NCBI GenBank assembly: GCA_944324285.1
Contig: CALUVR010000001.1
Coordinates: forward strand, 110,237-174,236
Direction: 5' to 3'
From: Candidatus Gastranaerophilales bacterium
GTDB taxonomy: Bacteria > Cyanobacteriota > Vampirovibrionia > Gastranaerophilales > Gastranaerophilaceae
DNA length: 64,000 nucleotides
Shown here: positions 50,709-59,977 of the stretch, one piece after another
Position numbering within the stretch: position 1 is the first letter of the stretch
Layout of the letters: the number at the start of each line of letters is the position of its first letter
The notes under the pieces: generated by a model
What the model saw: the letters and a program-made list of their open reading frames with translations, nothing else
Told to the model about the DNA's origin: nothing
Databases searched by the model: none
Program-made: the position numbers and the translations under genes

Positions 50709-51984
50709 TATATTTGGCAACACCTTCACCCATAGAAAAACAGCTTGATTGAACTCTTAATGCTCCTTGCGCCATATAATCGGCTGACAAACATCTTCCA
50801 GCAACAAAAAGATTGCTGATGTCCGCTGACATTAAGCATTCCAACGGGAGCTGATACTCATTATATGTTTTCAATGTAGAACCATTTTTCTTATTAGAAT
50901 GCACATCTACAGGATAATCTGATATAACAACAGGATTTTCAAACTTTTTGCCTGCCCTTAAATCCTCAATGGTATAAATATATTTGCCTCTAATTCTGCG
51001 GGAAACCCTTACGCCAAGCATATCCGCTATATTTGATATGAATGCCTTTTCAAAGCCCGGGAAATATTTTCTGCAGAATATCAGATATCTGTAAATGTTT
51101 TGGCGCGCTAATTGCAGTGCTTTTGAGATGTTTTTTACTTCAAGAGAATTGTTGTAATCTATAATTCTAGGGCAATTAAATGCCACTGTATCAGGCATTC
51201 CGGGTACTGTAAATATCTGAAAATAGTTAGTGTCGTAAGGTTTCAGGATACACCTTTTTACAGCATCCTTAAACAAAGGCTCCAGCGCCCACTTTTTATC
51301 CTTATCCCACGTATATGCCGTTGACAGGTGTATGTTTCCGTCTATATTTTCATACGTTGTGACATTCCTGTCCTTATCATACTCGATAAGCCAATCTGAA
51401 AATTTCTTTAAATCAACGCCTCCCATCATAAAACGCAGTGTAACCGGTTGAAATTCTTTATCTTTTTCCAGAAATCTGCAATCACAAATTTTTCCGATTT
51501 CACAATTACCTGTTGCGTCAATTACGTATCTCGCACCGATAGATACGGATAATTTTTTCTCATCCATATCTCTCTCATCGGTAGATACGTATAATATTTC
51601 CTTTGAAATTTTAATGCGCTTAATCTCGTTATCTTCAACCTTTACGCCTATAATATGCGTATCAAAAAACACTTCCACATTGGCTTTTCGCATAAGATTG
51701 TCCAAAGCAATTTTTGCAAGTTCAGGATTAAACCAGCCGGAGTTGTCGTGGTAAGTCGCTTGCCCGCCAAGAGAGTGTAATTCGGCGGTTAAAGCTTCTT
51801 TAAACTCAGTATTTATCTGGTTATTACCGGATTTCATAACCGGAATTACAAGCCCTGATGTAATAGTTCCGCCAAGGTGAATTTTTTTCTCGATAATAAG
51901 GGTCTTTAAGCCTAATTTCCCTGCCGTATATGCAGCGGCACACCCTGCGGTTCCTCCTCCGACAACTACAACATCATAAATCAT
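50686..51984 (-). CDS. FAD-dependent oxidoreductase (FAD_oxidored family)
   Basis: 432 residues. YDVVVVGGGTAGCAAAYTAGKLGLKTLIIEK is the dinucleotide fold, then LGGTITSGLVIPVMKS, ARYVIDATGNCEIGKICDC and, near the end, NLFVAGRCLSADYMAQGALRVQSSCFSMGEGVA. These match the PF12831-type oxidoreductases, often annotated as acting on unknown small molecules. It is soluble by sequence. A single gene. Confidence 0.87.
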   Translation of the reverse strand: MIYDVVVVGGGTAGCAAAYTAGKLGLKTLIIEKKIHLGGTITSGLVIPVMKSGNNQINTEFKEALTAELHSLGGQATYHDNSGWFNPELAKIALDNLMRKANVEVFFDTHIIGVKVEDNEIKRIKISKEILYVSTDERDMDEKKLSVSIGARYVIDATGNCEIGKICDCRFLEKDKEFQPVTLRFMMGGVDLKKFSDWLIEYDKDRNVTTYENIDGNIHLSTAYTWDKDKKWALEPLFKDAVKRCILKPYDTNYFQIFTVPGMPDTVAFNCPRIIDYNNSLEVKNISKALQLARQNIYRYLIFCRKYFPGFEKAFISNIADMLGVRVSRRIRGKYIYTIEDLRAGKKFENPVVISDYPVDVHSNKKNGSTLKTYNEYQLPLECLMSADISNLFVAGRCLSADYMAQGALRVQSSCFSMGEGVAKYIRTLVQS

Positions 51985-52149
51985 GATAATCCCTCTGTAT
52001 ATTTAAACGCAAAAATAATTATACAAAGATATTTGTATTAGGGCAAGTTTTAATATAGGGAATATTATACAACTTTGCATATATAATATTGTGCAATTTT
52101 TCTTTAACTTTATACGTTGTATCGTTCAGTTATATACAAATAACAATTT

Positions 52150-53424
52150 TTACTCAGCAATATTATTTTTAAACGATTTTATATACTTTGAACTTGATAT
52201 TAAACCTGATTTCTCAACTTCATTTTTATGACGGGTAATAATCGCCTCATTAAGGTCGGTTAAATTTTCGTCACGATAAAATATACCCGCCTTTGTTTTT
52301 AAAAGCCCTAAATCGTATTCTGAGAGTTCATGTTCTATAAGTGATTTATTTTTTACTGCAATAGTACCCGTAAATTTATTCATGTCAGGATTAAAAATTT
52401 TACCGATGAAAAATCCGGCGTTTAAAAATGCATTTCTCACGGCTGCTGAATTTGAATAAGTTAAAATCATACCATCAGCATTAAGATGTTGAAAAAGCAG
52501 TTTAAAAAAGTCTACAGTCCAGAGGGCAGGACACTTGGCAGGAGTAAAAGCGTCCAAAAATATAAAATCATACATATTATCATCTTGAACTAGTTCCTTT
52601 CGAGCATCCTCAATTTTTAGGTCAAAAATAAAGTTAGCTGATTTAAAGCCTTTCAGAGGCTTTTTATAACGTTTTGATACGTTCAGATAATATATATTAT
52701 GTAAGAAGGCACAAAAGTCTTTTATAGGGGTATAAGAACACCTTGAAAATTTATCTAATTTAAATAAACGGCAAATAGAGGGGTCAAAATAGTCACGGTA
52801 TTTTTTATCGCGCAAAATGCAAGCAATTTCCTGATTTTCGAAAATTTCTCCATATTTTTCGCATATTTTTTCGAGAAAAAGCAAATTTACTCCATCATAA
52901 AATTCAAATTTTCTTTCTGTTGTTTTTTTTAGCATTCTCTCGATTTTTTCATTCTTAAATGGTAATTTATAATTTTTTGGAAGCTTTTTCTTATTACAAA
53001 CTATAAAAGGTGACAGATAAGCTAAAATTTTATCTGTGTCAATTGCTTTTATGTAAATTTTAAAATTCTCTAAATTTTTATAATTTTCAGAATTGCATGC
53101 AGAAATTTTAGATAAAGTGTTATTCGTATCTATCTTTGCGTTATAAATATCATTGTAGATATTATTTGTATCTATCGCGTCGTTATACAGATTTTTAATA
53201 TAATAATTTATAAAACTTTTTGAGTTATATCCAATTCCAAAACAAATATCTAAAATTTTTATTTCAGAATTTTTCTGAAAAAATTTATCAAAATGCGCAG
53301 GAAGAATAAATTTTTCATACGCTTCAGTCAACGCACCATAGGTGGAATGGTAAATATCGTTGTCCTTTTCAGAATAAAGACCTACTGAGCCATCATTTGT
53401 AAAATAAGGGTAGAATTCATACAT
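52150..53424 (-). CDS. mnmD: MnmD-like tRNA (5-methylaminomethyl-2-thiouridine) methyltransferase with large insertion
   Basis: 424 residues. The ends match the methyltransferase half of MnmC: YFTNDGSVGLYSEKDNDIYHSTYGALTEAYEKFI, KILDICFGIGYNSKSF (SAM site), then FIFLDAFTPAKCPALWTVDFFKLL and GMILTYSNSAAVRNAFLNAGF. About 190 residues (roughly 75-265) of Asn/Lys/Tyr-rich sequence are inserted between the SAM loop and the DAFxPxK motif, including a tandem duplication (AIDTNN/KIDTNN). It would complete mnm5(s2)U at the tRNA wobble position. Confidence 0.82.
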   Translation of the reverse strand: MYEFYPYFTNDGSVGLYSEKDNDIYHSTYGALTEAYEKFILPAHFDKFFQKNSEIKILDICFGIGYNSKSFINYYIKNLYNDAIDTNNIYNDIYNAKIDTNNTLSKISACNSENYKNLENFKIYIKAIDTDKILAYLSPFIVCNKKKLPKNYKLPFKNEKIERMLKKTTERKFEFYDGVNLLFLEKICEKYGEIFENQEIACILRDKKYRDYFDPSICRLFKLDKFSRCSYTPIKDFCAFLHNIYYLNVSKRYKKPLKGFKSANFIFDLKIEDARKELVQDDNMYDFIFLDAFTPAKCPALWTVDFFKLLFQHLNADGMILTYSNSAAVRNAFLNAGFFIGKIFNPDMNKFTGTIAVKNKSLIEHELSEYDLGLLKTKAGIFYRDENLTDLNEAIITRHKNEVEKSGLISSSKYIKSFKNNIAE

Positions 53425-53537
53425 ATATTTATTGTAGTATTCTTATCTTGTATTGCAAGTATGTTAAGCTTTTTAGCGCTATCAGGTTGATTTTTTATAT
53501 TTATGTTAAAATATATCAGTAGATTGATGAGGAAGAT

Positions 53538-54485
53538 ATGAAAGTAACAGTAAAAGTACCTGCTACAACAGCTAATATAGGACCCGGCTTTGATTGTATG
53601 GGAATGGCTCTGCCTATTTATAACACGATTACAATAGAAGAAACAGTTTTACCGGGAACCGGCGTGCAAATTAACGTAATGTCCGAAAACGAAACTACGG
53701 ACGAATTTTCACTTGAACATATCCCGATGGATGAAAACAGCATAATATATAAGGCTGTTGAGCTTTTATATAATTCTATCGGGCAGACTCCGAGCGAATT
53801 AAAAATAACAATACATACACAAATCCCGATAGCAAGAGGCTTAGGGAGCAGTGCATCTGTTATTGTCGGAGGTCTGATTGCCGCAAACGAATTACTCGGC
53901 AGACCAGCGGATGAAGCGGCTCTGCTTTCTATAGCGACAGAAGTTGAAGGGCACCCTGATAACGTAACCCCTGCTATTGTCGGAGGCTTAACCCTTACAT
54001 CAAGCGAGGATGACGGTAGTATTGTGTATAGAAAACTTGAGTGGCCTGATGAATGGACTTTAACCGTTTGTATTCCTGAATATGAACTCGCAACTGATAT
54101 TTCACGTTCCGTTCTTCCTAAAGAAGTGCCTATGCAGGATGCTGTCTATAATGCTCAAAGAATGGGAATGTTTGTTCACGCAATCAACACAAAGGATTCA
54201 AGCCTAATGAAACTTGCGCTTAAAGATAAACTCCACCAGCCATACAGAATGAAACTTGTACCGGGATTGGAAAAGATTGCGGAGCGACTTAAACACGAAG
54301 AAAACGTGATAGGTTGTGTGTTAAGCGGCGCAGGTCCTTCTATACTTATAATTTCTGAGAAAAATAATCTCGATAAAATTAAAGCAGTTGTAAAAGAAGT
54401 CTGGAACGATTTAAACGTAAAAGCAGAAATCATAACACTTCCTGTTGAAAGGAACGGCGCTGTTGTACTTACACAGGATGAGTAA
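53538..54485 (+). CDS. thrB: Homoserine kinase
   Basis: A 315-aa GHMP kinase phosphorylating homoserine on the way to threonine. VKVPATTANIGPGFDCMGMALPIYN, PIARGLGSSASVIVGGLIAANEL (ATP loop) and CVLSGAGPSILII are the three GHMP motifs; EGHPDNVTPAIVGGLT is typical of ThrB. GAGGAAG precedes the ATG. A ferredoxin gene follows after 76 nt; thrA and thrC are not adjacent. Confidence 0.94.
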   Translation: MKVTVKVPATTANIGPGFDCMGMALPIYNTITIEETVLPGTGVQINVMSENETTDEFSLEHIPMDENSIIYKAVELLYNSIGQTPSELKITIHTQIPIARGLGSSASVIVGGLIAANELLGRPADEAALLSIATEVEGHPDNVTPAIVGGLTLTSSEDDGSIVYRKLEWPDEWTLTVCIPEYELATDISRSVLPKEVPMQDAVYNAQRMGMFVHAINTKDSSLMKLALKDKLHQPYRMKLVPGLEKIAERLKHEENVIGCVLSGAGPSILIISEKNNLDKIKAVVKEVWNDLNVKAEIITLPVERNGAVVLTQDE

Positions 54486-54561
54486 CCGCTTTGTACAATG
54501 AAATTATTAAAATATAGTAAATACTTATAATATGATGTAATTTAATTATAGGTGATTTATT

Positions 54562-54747
54562 ATGTTTGTAAGTGTATCTGACAGATGTGTGGGCTGCGGG
54601 ATTTGTACAACAGTCAGCCCTGAAGTCTTTGATATGATGGGAAGCTATGCGATAGCAAACCAGAATAAAGTATGCGGGAATGAAGAAAGCTGCCTTGATG
54701 CGGCTATTTCATGTCCTTACAATGCTATTAATATTCATGAAATTTAA
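54562..54747 (+). CDS. Single [4Fe-4S] ferredoxin
   Basis: 61 residues. CVGCGICTTVSPEVF supplies three cluster Cys (C-x2-C-x2-C) and SCPYNAI the fourth, as in monocluster ferredoxins where the first CP is replaced. CLDAAISC could also form a disulfide as in Thermotoga-type ferredoxins. It carries low-potential electrons; its partner is not evident. AGGTGA lies before the ATG, TATAAT at 54526, and a terminator follows. Confidence 0.9.
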   Translation: MFVSVSDRCVGCGICTTVSPEVFDMMGSYAIANQNKVCGNEESCLDAAISCPYNAINIHEI

Positions 54748-54752
54748 GCATA

Positions 54753-54782
54753 AAAAAGGTTCGGCGGTGACCGAACCTTTTT
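54753..54782. terminator. Bidirectional terminator after ferredoxin
   Basis: A 12-bp stem AAAAAGGTTCGG/CCGAACCTTTTT, 6-nt loop, between convergent genes. Confidence 0.9.
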
Positions 54783-54787
54783 GTTTA

Positions 54788-55324
54788 TTAACCTTGTCCC
54801 GTGTAATCCGGGATAACATCTTTTCTTGAATCTTTTTCCATTTCTTTTGCAGCTTCGTGCTGTTCTTTGATTGTTGCAAGTCTTGACTCGAGGCTTGCCT
54901 TTTCCATCGCAAGGCTTTCTTCCAAATTCTGCAGCGGTTCCAATTGCATTGTCCTGAATTGTTCAAAGCTTTCATCCATCATAAATTTCTGTTGCTGGAA
55001 CTTGATAGCATTTATCTGTTGTGCAGCTTGATACTGGTTATTTGCGGTTTGCATAGCTTGTGCGTCGTTAGCATTAATTGTCGACTGACCTGTCCTAGGA
55101 TCTATACCAAATATACTCTGATATGCACCATAATTAGCAGCCTGCATAGAAGCATTAAACACTGAATTCTGGTTTTGCTGCATGCGGGTTAACTGCTTCT
55201 CCATCTCTCCAACTTGTTTTTGAACCTTGTTGTAGCGAAGCATTACACTGGTCAACTGCCGTTGCAATTGCAACTGCAGCCTTTTCGTATACATTTTCAG
55301 GTATCCGCCAGTTAGTAAACCCAT
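54788..55324 (-). CDS. Coiled-coil hypothetical protein, 178 aa
   Basis: The protein begins MGLLTGGYLKMYTKRLQLQLQ and is nearly all helix, Gln/Met-rich, with two coiled coils (about 20-60 and 110-165) around a central loop (YQSIFGIDPRTGQSTINAND). No signal peptide, no known domain. The opening MGLxxxxxRLL/KRL resembles the start of the 695-aa protein at 39869, with which it also shares a promoter type. AAGGA lies 7 nt before the ATG. It may be a structural or export partner of those proteins, but this is a guess. Confidence 0.75.
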   Translation of the reverse strand: MGLLTGGYLKMYTKRLQLQLQRQLTSVMLRYNKVQKQVGEMEKQLTRMQQNQNSVFNASMQAANYGAYQSIFGIDPRTGQSTINANDAQAMQTANNQYQAAQQINAIKFQQQKFMMDESFEQFRTMQLEPLQNLEESLAMEKASLESRLATIKEQHEAAKEMEKDSRKDVIPDYTGQG

Positions 55325-55358
55325 GTCATGTCCTTCGTGTTTATTTATTTTCTCTTAA

Positions 55359-55423
55359 ATATATAAAGTATATATTTAAAGTAATATTGCCATAAATATA
55401 TAACTTTGTAATATTTCTTTACA
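55359..55423 (-). promoter_or_regulatory. TGTAA-box promoter of the coiled-coil gene
   Basis: On the minus strand TGTAAAGAAATATTAC (55423-55408), then 37 nt, then TACTTTATATAT starting at 55370. The first ten bases of the box element are identical to 1799-1808; the second box is degenerate. Confidence 0.5.
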
Positions 55424-55496
55424 TCTTTTTTAGGATAATTTTCTAATTGCATATTCATATTGTTTTCTATAAAATTTATTTGAATAAGGAGGATAA

Positions 55497-56552
55497 ATGA
55501 TTAAACAATATTTTACGCTAAAGAATATAATATTTCTGATTTTGGTTATATTCCTTATCTATATTATGCCCAAAGTAACTGGAATTGCACTGCTTTTCTT
55601 TGCTGCATACGTAATAGCCTGTGCGCTTAATCCGTATGTCGTAAAAATGCAGGGCAAGTTATCAAGGAGTACAGCCTCAGCAATCGCAGTATCTTTATGC
55701 ACAGCAGCGGTATTTGCTTTGTTTATACCAATTATGCTTATTGCATACAAAGAAATACACGCATTTTTAACTTTTCTTCCTAAAAAAATAACTTTTGTAA
55801 TCAATTACCTGTCAACATTCAGTATATTCGGGCATAGATTGGCTGATTTTATATCCATGGATAATGTTATGGGAGCGTCCCCTAATGTTGCGCAAAACAT
55901 CGTAAATCACTCCTGGAGCTTTACTCTTGGAATATTCCAAATACTTGTAATTATTGTTGCTCTCACAATGATTATATACTATTTGCTTGCTGATAAAGAT
56001 TATTTAAGAAAAAAATTCCTTGAATTTTTCCCTGCAGATTTAAAACCAAAGGCATCTGATATATTAGCCAATATAAGTAACAGAGTAGGCGGCTACGTTA
56101 GAGCGCAGTTGCTGTCGATGCTTTCTGTTGGAATTATGATGATGATTGTTCTTGTAATTCTAGGGGTTGATTACTCTCTTTTACTCGGCATGATTACAGG
56201 TATTCTTGACATTATCCCGCTGCTTGGTCCGACAATAGCTCTGGGCGTCATTTTATTGATTGCCTATCCGCTCGGAATTGTTAAGATTATACTTATAATT
56301 CTCGGATTTTTGCTTGTGCAGCAGCTTTCAAACTACCTTGTACGCCCCATACTTTTTGGAAAATTTATGCAGCTTCATCCTTTGATGGTATTTTTGGCAC
56401 TTTTCCTTGCTGAACAGTTCCTTGGGTTCTGGGGTGTAATTCTATCTCCTGCAATTGCCGCGACCGTATGTGTTCTGATTGATGAACTTTATTTAGCGCC
56501 GATTAACGAAGAAACAAGCGCCTCCGGAGAAATTCAGAATGAAAACTGCTGA
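55497..56552 (+). CDS. AI-2E family transporter (PerM/YdiK-like)
   Basis: 351 residues with about seven membrane helices: two at the N-terminus, one near 65-85, a periplasm-facing stretch, then VGGYVRAQLLSMLSVGIMMMIVLVILGVDYSLLLGMITGILDIIPLLGPTIALG, the conserved core of the AI-2E/DUF20 permease family. Members include AI-2 exporters and Na+/H+ antiporters, so the cargo is open. AAGGAGG precedes the ATG. The end overlaps the next gene by 14 bp. Confidence 0.85.
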   Translation: MIKQYFTLKNIIFLILVIFLIYIMPKVTGIALLFFAAYVIACALNPYVVKMQGKLSRSTASAIAVSLCTAAVFALFIPIMLIAYKEIHAFLTFLPKKITFVINYLSTFSIFGHRLADFISMDNVMGASPNVAQNIVNHSWSFTLGIFQILVIIVALTMIIYYLLADKDYLRKKFLEFFPADLKPKASDILANISNRVGGYVRAQLLSMLSVGIMMMIVLVILGVDYSLLLGMITGILDIIPLLGPTIALGVILLIAYPLGIVKIILIILGFLLVQQLSNYLVRPILFGKFMQLHPLMVFLALFLAEQFLGFWGVILSPAIAATVCVLIDELYLAPINEETSASGEIQNENC

Positions 56553-58074
56553 TATATACCTCTACAATAAAAATATCCATAAATACCCTGATTTGAATAT
56601 GTGGATGGCGTTTCCGGGTCCGGAATCTTTTGCACTGTCATCTCTGGGGTTTTTGTGGATGTTTAAGAGTATTGATGAGATGAAGGACGTTAATATTGAA
56701 TATATTTGTTCTGATACGGCTTCCACTCAATATAAAATTCAGGAATTAGGGCTTATAGGATTTTCTTTTACATTTGATACGGATTTTTTAACAATCTTTT
56801 CAATACTTGAAAAATACGGAATTCCGCTTAAATCTGAAGAGCGTGGAGAGGAAGTTCCGCTTATATTTGCCGGCGGACCAGTTGTTAGTGCAAATCTTTT
56901 ACCGTATAGTGACTTCTTTGACTTCTTTATCGTCGGCGACGGTGAGGATGTTAATATCAAAGTTGTAAATATCTGCAAAGAAAACAAAGATAAGTCCAAA
57001 TCTGAAATATTAAAGCTTCTTTCTAATCTTGAGGGTGTATATATTCCGTCACAACCTGCCAAAAAAGTAAAAAAACTTACTAAAAAGCTGGAAGAATGCA
57101 TTTATACACCGATTATAAGCGAAAGAGCTTTTTTTAAAAATACATTTATTCTGGAAGTTGCAAGAGGCTGCGCAAATCGCTGCGGCTTTTGTCTGGCGTC
57201 TTATCTTAACCTGCCTTTAAGATTTATGCATTACGAAGACGTTATAAAGACAATTGAATTAGGACTTGAACATACGGACAAAATAGCGCTTCTCGGGGCA
57301 CAGTTAAGCGCGCATCCGCAATTTAACAAGATTTGCGAACATATATATGAAAAAGTAAAGGAAGGAAGAGAAATCGAAATGAGTGTATCATCCCTGAGGG
57401 TTGATGCAATAACTCCGGAAATATTAAAGACACTTGTCGCAACAGGTCAAAAAAATATTACTCTTGCAATAGAAGCAGGAAGCGAGCGTCTGCGAAAAGT
57501 TATTAATAAACATCTTGAAGAACATCAGATTATGCAGGCTGTAGAAACTGCTGTGGAGGCTGGATTAAAAGGATTTAAGTTTTACGGTATGATAGGTTTG
57601 CCAACAGAAACTCAGAATGATATTGATGAGATGATTGCACTTGCAAAGCGCATAAAAGAGAAATATAAAGGGTTTAATATTTCCTTTGGATTTTCGACTT
57701 TTGTACCTAAGCCGCATACTCCGTTTCAGTGGTTTGGCAGAGAATCGACGTCAGTGCTTGAAAATAAAGCCACTTATCTGAAAAAAGAAATGCATAAATT
57801 GGGGATTGAAATTTCGGTTTCCAGTGCAAAATGGGATTACTGGCAGGCTGTGCTTTCCCGCGGTGATAATACATTCGGAGATTTTCTGATAGATGTGTAC
57901 AGAAATGGGGGAAAGCTTGGCGCATTCAAGTCTGCAGCAAAAAAATATAATATAAATTCTGATTATTACGCTTTGGAAAATTATCCTTATAATAAAGAAT
58001 TGCCGTGGGACTTCATAGATATAAGACCCGGTAAAGAATTTCTTATAGAAGAATCCAAGCGATTAGTTGGTTAA
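56539..58074 (+). CDS. B12-binding-type radical SAM protein
   Basis: 511 residues. An N-terminal domain with a cobalamin-domain-like fold (LGLIGFSFTFDTDFLTIFSIL, FAGGPVVSANLLPYSDFFDFFIVGDGE) precedes the radical SAM core with CANRCGFC (Cx3Cx2C) for the [4Fe-4S] cluster, EAGSERLRKVINK and FKFYGMIGLPTET. This resembles the TIGR03960-type uncharacterised enzymes. No His of the DxHxxG cobalamin motif is obvious, so B12 binding is uncertain. It is translationally coupled to the AI-2E family gene. Confidence 0.85.
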   Translation: MKTADIYLYNKNIHKYPDLNMWMAFPGPESFALSSLGFLWMFKSIDEMKDVNIEYICSDTASTQYKIQELGLIGFSFTFDTDFLTIFSILEKYGIPLKSEERGEEVPLIFAGGPVVSANLLPYSDFFDFFIVGDGEDVNIKVVNICKENKDKSKSEILKLLSNLEGVYIPSQPAKKVKKLTKKLEECIYTPIISERAFFKNTFILEVARGCANRCGFCLASYLNLPLRFMHYEDVIKTIELGLEHTDKIALLGAQLSAHPQFNKICEHIYEKVKEGREIEMSVSSLRVDAITPEILKTLVATGQKNITLAIEAGSERLRKVINKHLEEHQIMQAVETAVEAGLKGFKFYGMIGLPTETQNDIDEMIALAKRIKEKYKGFNISFGFSTFVPKPHTPFQWFGRESTSVLENKATYLKKEMHKLGIEISVSSAKWDYWQAVLSRGDNTFGDFLIDVYRNGGKLGAFKSAAKKYNINSDYYALENYPYNKELPWDFIDIRPGKEFLIEESKRLVG

Positions 58075-58160
58075 TTTTTGCATCAAAAACTATATATAGC
58101 AGTCATCCTGAACTGGTTTCAGTATCCTTTACAATGGTGTAAGCCAATAGCAAAACTTAA

Positions 58161-58784
58161 TTACAACGGCGTATAATCGCTGTAGACAAGGCTCTTCCAG
58201 CTTTCGAAGTAACTAATTTGGGTAGCACTTCCTGTTTTAATATAAATATGCTGCATAGAAGAATGCGGAATATCAAGAGCATCACAGATTGCAGCTTTTA
58301 TAACATCAGGATGCGTTACTATTATAATACGGTTTCCTTCATTCTGATTAACAACTTCGTCAATAGATTTTCCGACTCTAATTATAAAATTAGAAATAGA
58401 TTCAGCATCTTCAGGTGTAGCTTTTTCTGGTTCTGAGATAAGCCGTTTAAGCATATCCGGCTGTTCCAATTCAATCTGCTCGAAAGTTTTGCCGTTGAAA
58501 CTGCCGCATTTTCTGGGTTTAAGCGAATCAATAATTTCAAAATCTTTTTTGTAAATTTTTGCGACCATTTTGGCAGACTGGAGGCAGCGTGTTGCAGGCG
58601 ATGAATAAATTCTGTCGTTTTTAACGCCGCGACGCCTCAGGTAATCACAAATTTTTTCCATTTCTTCATATCCGCCCTCGGTTATCGGCGGATAATTATC
58701 AACGTCCGAAAACATATACTCATCTGAATAAATTGTTGCCCCGTGACATATATATGTTATTTTACATTTTCTGCTAAAGTACAT
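58161..58784 (-). CDS. Histidine phosphatase superfamily protein with altered RHG motif
   Basis: 207 residues of the phosphoglycerate-mutase-like fold. The usual RHGxT reads CHGAT here: the phospho-accepting His is kept, the Arg is Cys. IYSSPATRCLQSA keeps the second Arg, and VTHPDVIKAAICDAL keeps the second His. Loss of one phosphate-binding Arg may change or weaken catalysis. AAGGAAGAGG lies upstream. It is divergent from leuD. Confidence 0.82.
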   Translation of the reverse strand: MYFSRKCKITYICHGATIYSDEYMFSDVDNYPPITEGGYEEMEKICDYLRRRGVKNDRIYSSPATRCLQSAKMVAKIYKKDFEIIDSLKPRKCGSFNGKTFEQIELEQPDMLKRLISEPEKATPEDAESISNFIIRVGKSIDEVVNQNEGNRIIIVTHPDVIKAAICDALDIPHSSMQHIYIKTGSATQISYFESWKSLVYSDYTPL

Positions 58785-58886
58785 AAAAACCTCTTCCTTA
58801 AATTTTCTTAATTAAATTATACCACAGAATTCTTATTTTGTAGTAAACTTGATATCAAACATACAGATGAAAAATAAGGAGTAATC

Positions 58887-59381
58887 ATGAGAGGAAAAGC
58901 GTTTAAGTTCGGGGATAACATTTCAACAGACCATATAGCACCGGGGAGATTGTTCCATTTACGTTCAAACCTGCCTGAATTTGCAAAACACGTTCTTGAA
59001 GATGCTGATCCTGAATTTGCCTCAAAAATGAACAAAGGAGATTTTGTTGTAGCGGGAAACAATTTCGGGCTTGGCTCATCAAGAGAACACGCCCCTCAAA
59101 TAATTAAAATTGCCGGTGTCGGAGCTGTTATCGCAAAATCTTTCGCTAGAATTTTTTACAGAAATGCTATAAATATCGGGCTTTTGGCTATTGAATGCGA
59201 CACGGACGGTATAAATGCCGGTGATGAACTCGACCTTGATATTGAAAAAGGTATTCTTAAAAACCTCACAAACGGTGCTATCATACCGATTGAACCGCTG
59301 CCGCCTGTTATGATAAAACTTCTCCAAGACGGCGGGCTTGTCGAACATATCAAAAAGAACGGCGACTTCAAACTTGTTTAA
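58887..59381 (+). CDS. leuD: 3-isopropylmalate dehydratase small subunit
   Basis: 164 residues of the archaeal-type LeuD/aconitase swivel domain: GKAFKFGDNISTDHIAPGR, GDFVVAGNNFGLGSSREHAP and AVIAKSFARIFYRNAINIGLLAIEC. With LeuC it isomerises isopropylmalate in leucine synthesis; a homoaconitase role is possible. leuC is not adjacent. AAGGAG lies 8 nt before the ATG. The rpsL promoter begins 6 nt after its stop. Confidence 0.92.
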   Translation: MRGKAFKFGDNISTDHIAPGRLFHLRSNLPEFAKHVLEDADPEFASKMNKGDFVVAGNNFGLGSSREHAPQIIKIAGVGAVIAKSFARIFYRNAINIGLLAIECDTDGINAGDELDLDIEKGILKNLTNGAIIPIEPLPPVMIKLLQDGGLVEHIKKNGDFKLV

Positions 59382-59387
59382 ATACTG

Positions 59388-59416
59388 TTGACAATGCGTT
59401 TTTACCGTTGTTAAAT
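59388..59416 (+). promoter_or_regulatory. rpsL-rpsG promoter
   Basis: Consensus TTGACA at 59388-59393, 17-bp spacer, TTAAAT at 59411-59416. Start of transcription expected near 59423. Confidence 0.7.
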
Positions 59417-59422
59417 AATAAT

Positions 59423-59590
59423 ACACCGGTCGTATGTTTTCGTGCTGAAATTGCGGCAGGCTAGTGAAGCAGAGCCGGACCAGAAGGCGCTTACCAGCTT
59501 TCTTGAATGATTGGCTCGTTGAACCGGAATGCGTAAGGGTTTCAGGTTTCAATCTTCGCGAAACGATGTTACTTAATAAAGGAGAAAAAA
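59423..59590 (+). ncRNA. Structured 5' leader of the rpsL-rpsG mRNA
   Basis: A 168-nt untranslated leader, long for this compact genome. AGAAGGC (59482-59488) pairs with GCTTTCT (59497-59503) around an 8-nt loop, enclosed by GAGCC/GGCTC (59472-59476 with 59513-59517). GTTTC/GAAAC forms another hairpin near 59548-59566. It could bind S7 or S12 for autoregulation. No named leader family is recognised. Confidence 0.4.
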
Positions 59591-59977
59591 ATGCCTACAA
59601 TTAACCAGCTTGTACGTCAAGAACGTAAAAAGCTTACAGACAAAACAAAATCTCCAGCTTTGATGGATTGTCCTCAAAGACGTGGAGTATGCACAAGGGT
59701 TTACACTACAACCCCTAAAAAACCTAACTCAGCTTTGAGAAAAGTTGCAAGGGTTCGTTTAACCAACGGATTTGAAGTTACTTCATATATTCCGGGTATC
59801 GGTCACAACCTTCAGGAACACAGTGTTGTCCTGATAAGAGGCGGCAGGGTAAAAGACCTTCCGGGTGTTCGTTACCACATTATCCGCGGTACTTTAGATA
59901 CTGCAGGTGTTGCTAACCGTGCACAAAGCAGATCTAAATACGGCGCTAAGAAAAATGCTAAAGGAGGGAAGAAATAA
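59591..59977 (+). CDS. rpsL: 30S ribosomal protein S12
   Basis: 128 residues. [78 protein letters not shown] is essentially invariant S12; the PKKPNSA loop at the decoding centre carries the wild-type Lys linked to streptomycin sensitivity. AAGGAG is close to the ATG. The stop overlaps the rpsG start (TAATG). Confidence 0.97.
   Translation: MPTINQLVRQERKKLTDKTKSPALMDCPQRRGVCTRVYTTTPKKPNSALRKVARVRLTNGFEVTSYIPGIGHNLQEHSVVLIRGGRVKDLPGVRYHIIRGTLDTAGVANRAQSRSKYGAKKNAKGGKK

Noticed and set aside
59423..59590. SRP RNA or tmRNA
   Set aside because: Lacks the GGAAGG-N-AGCAGC SRP loop and the tmRNA ends; it lies directly before rpsL and reads as its leader.
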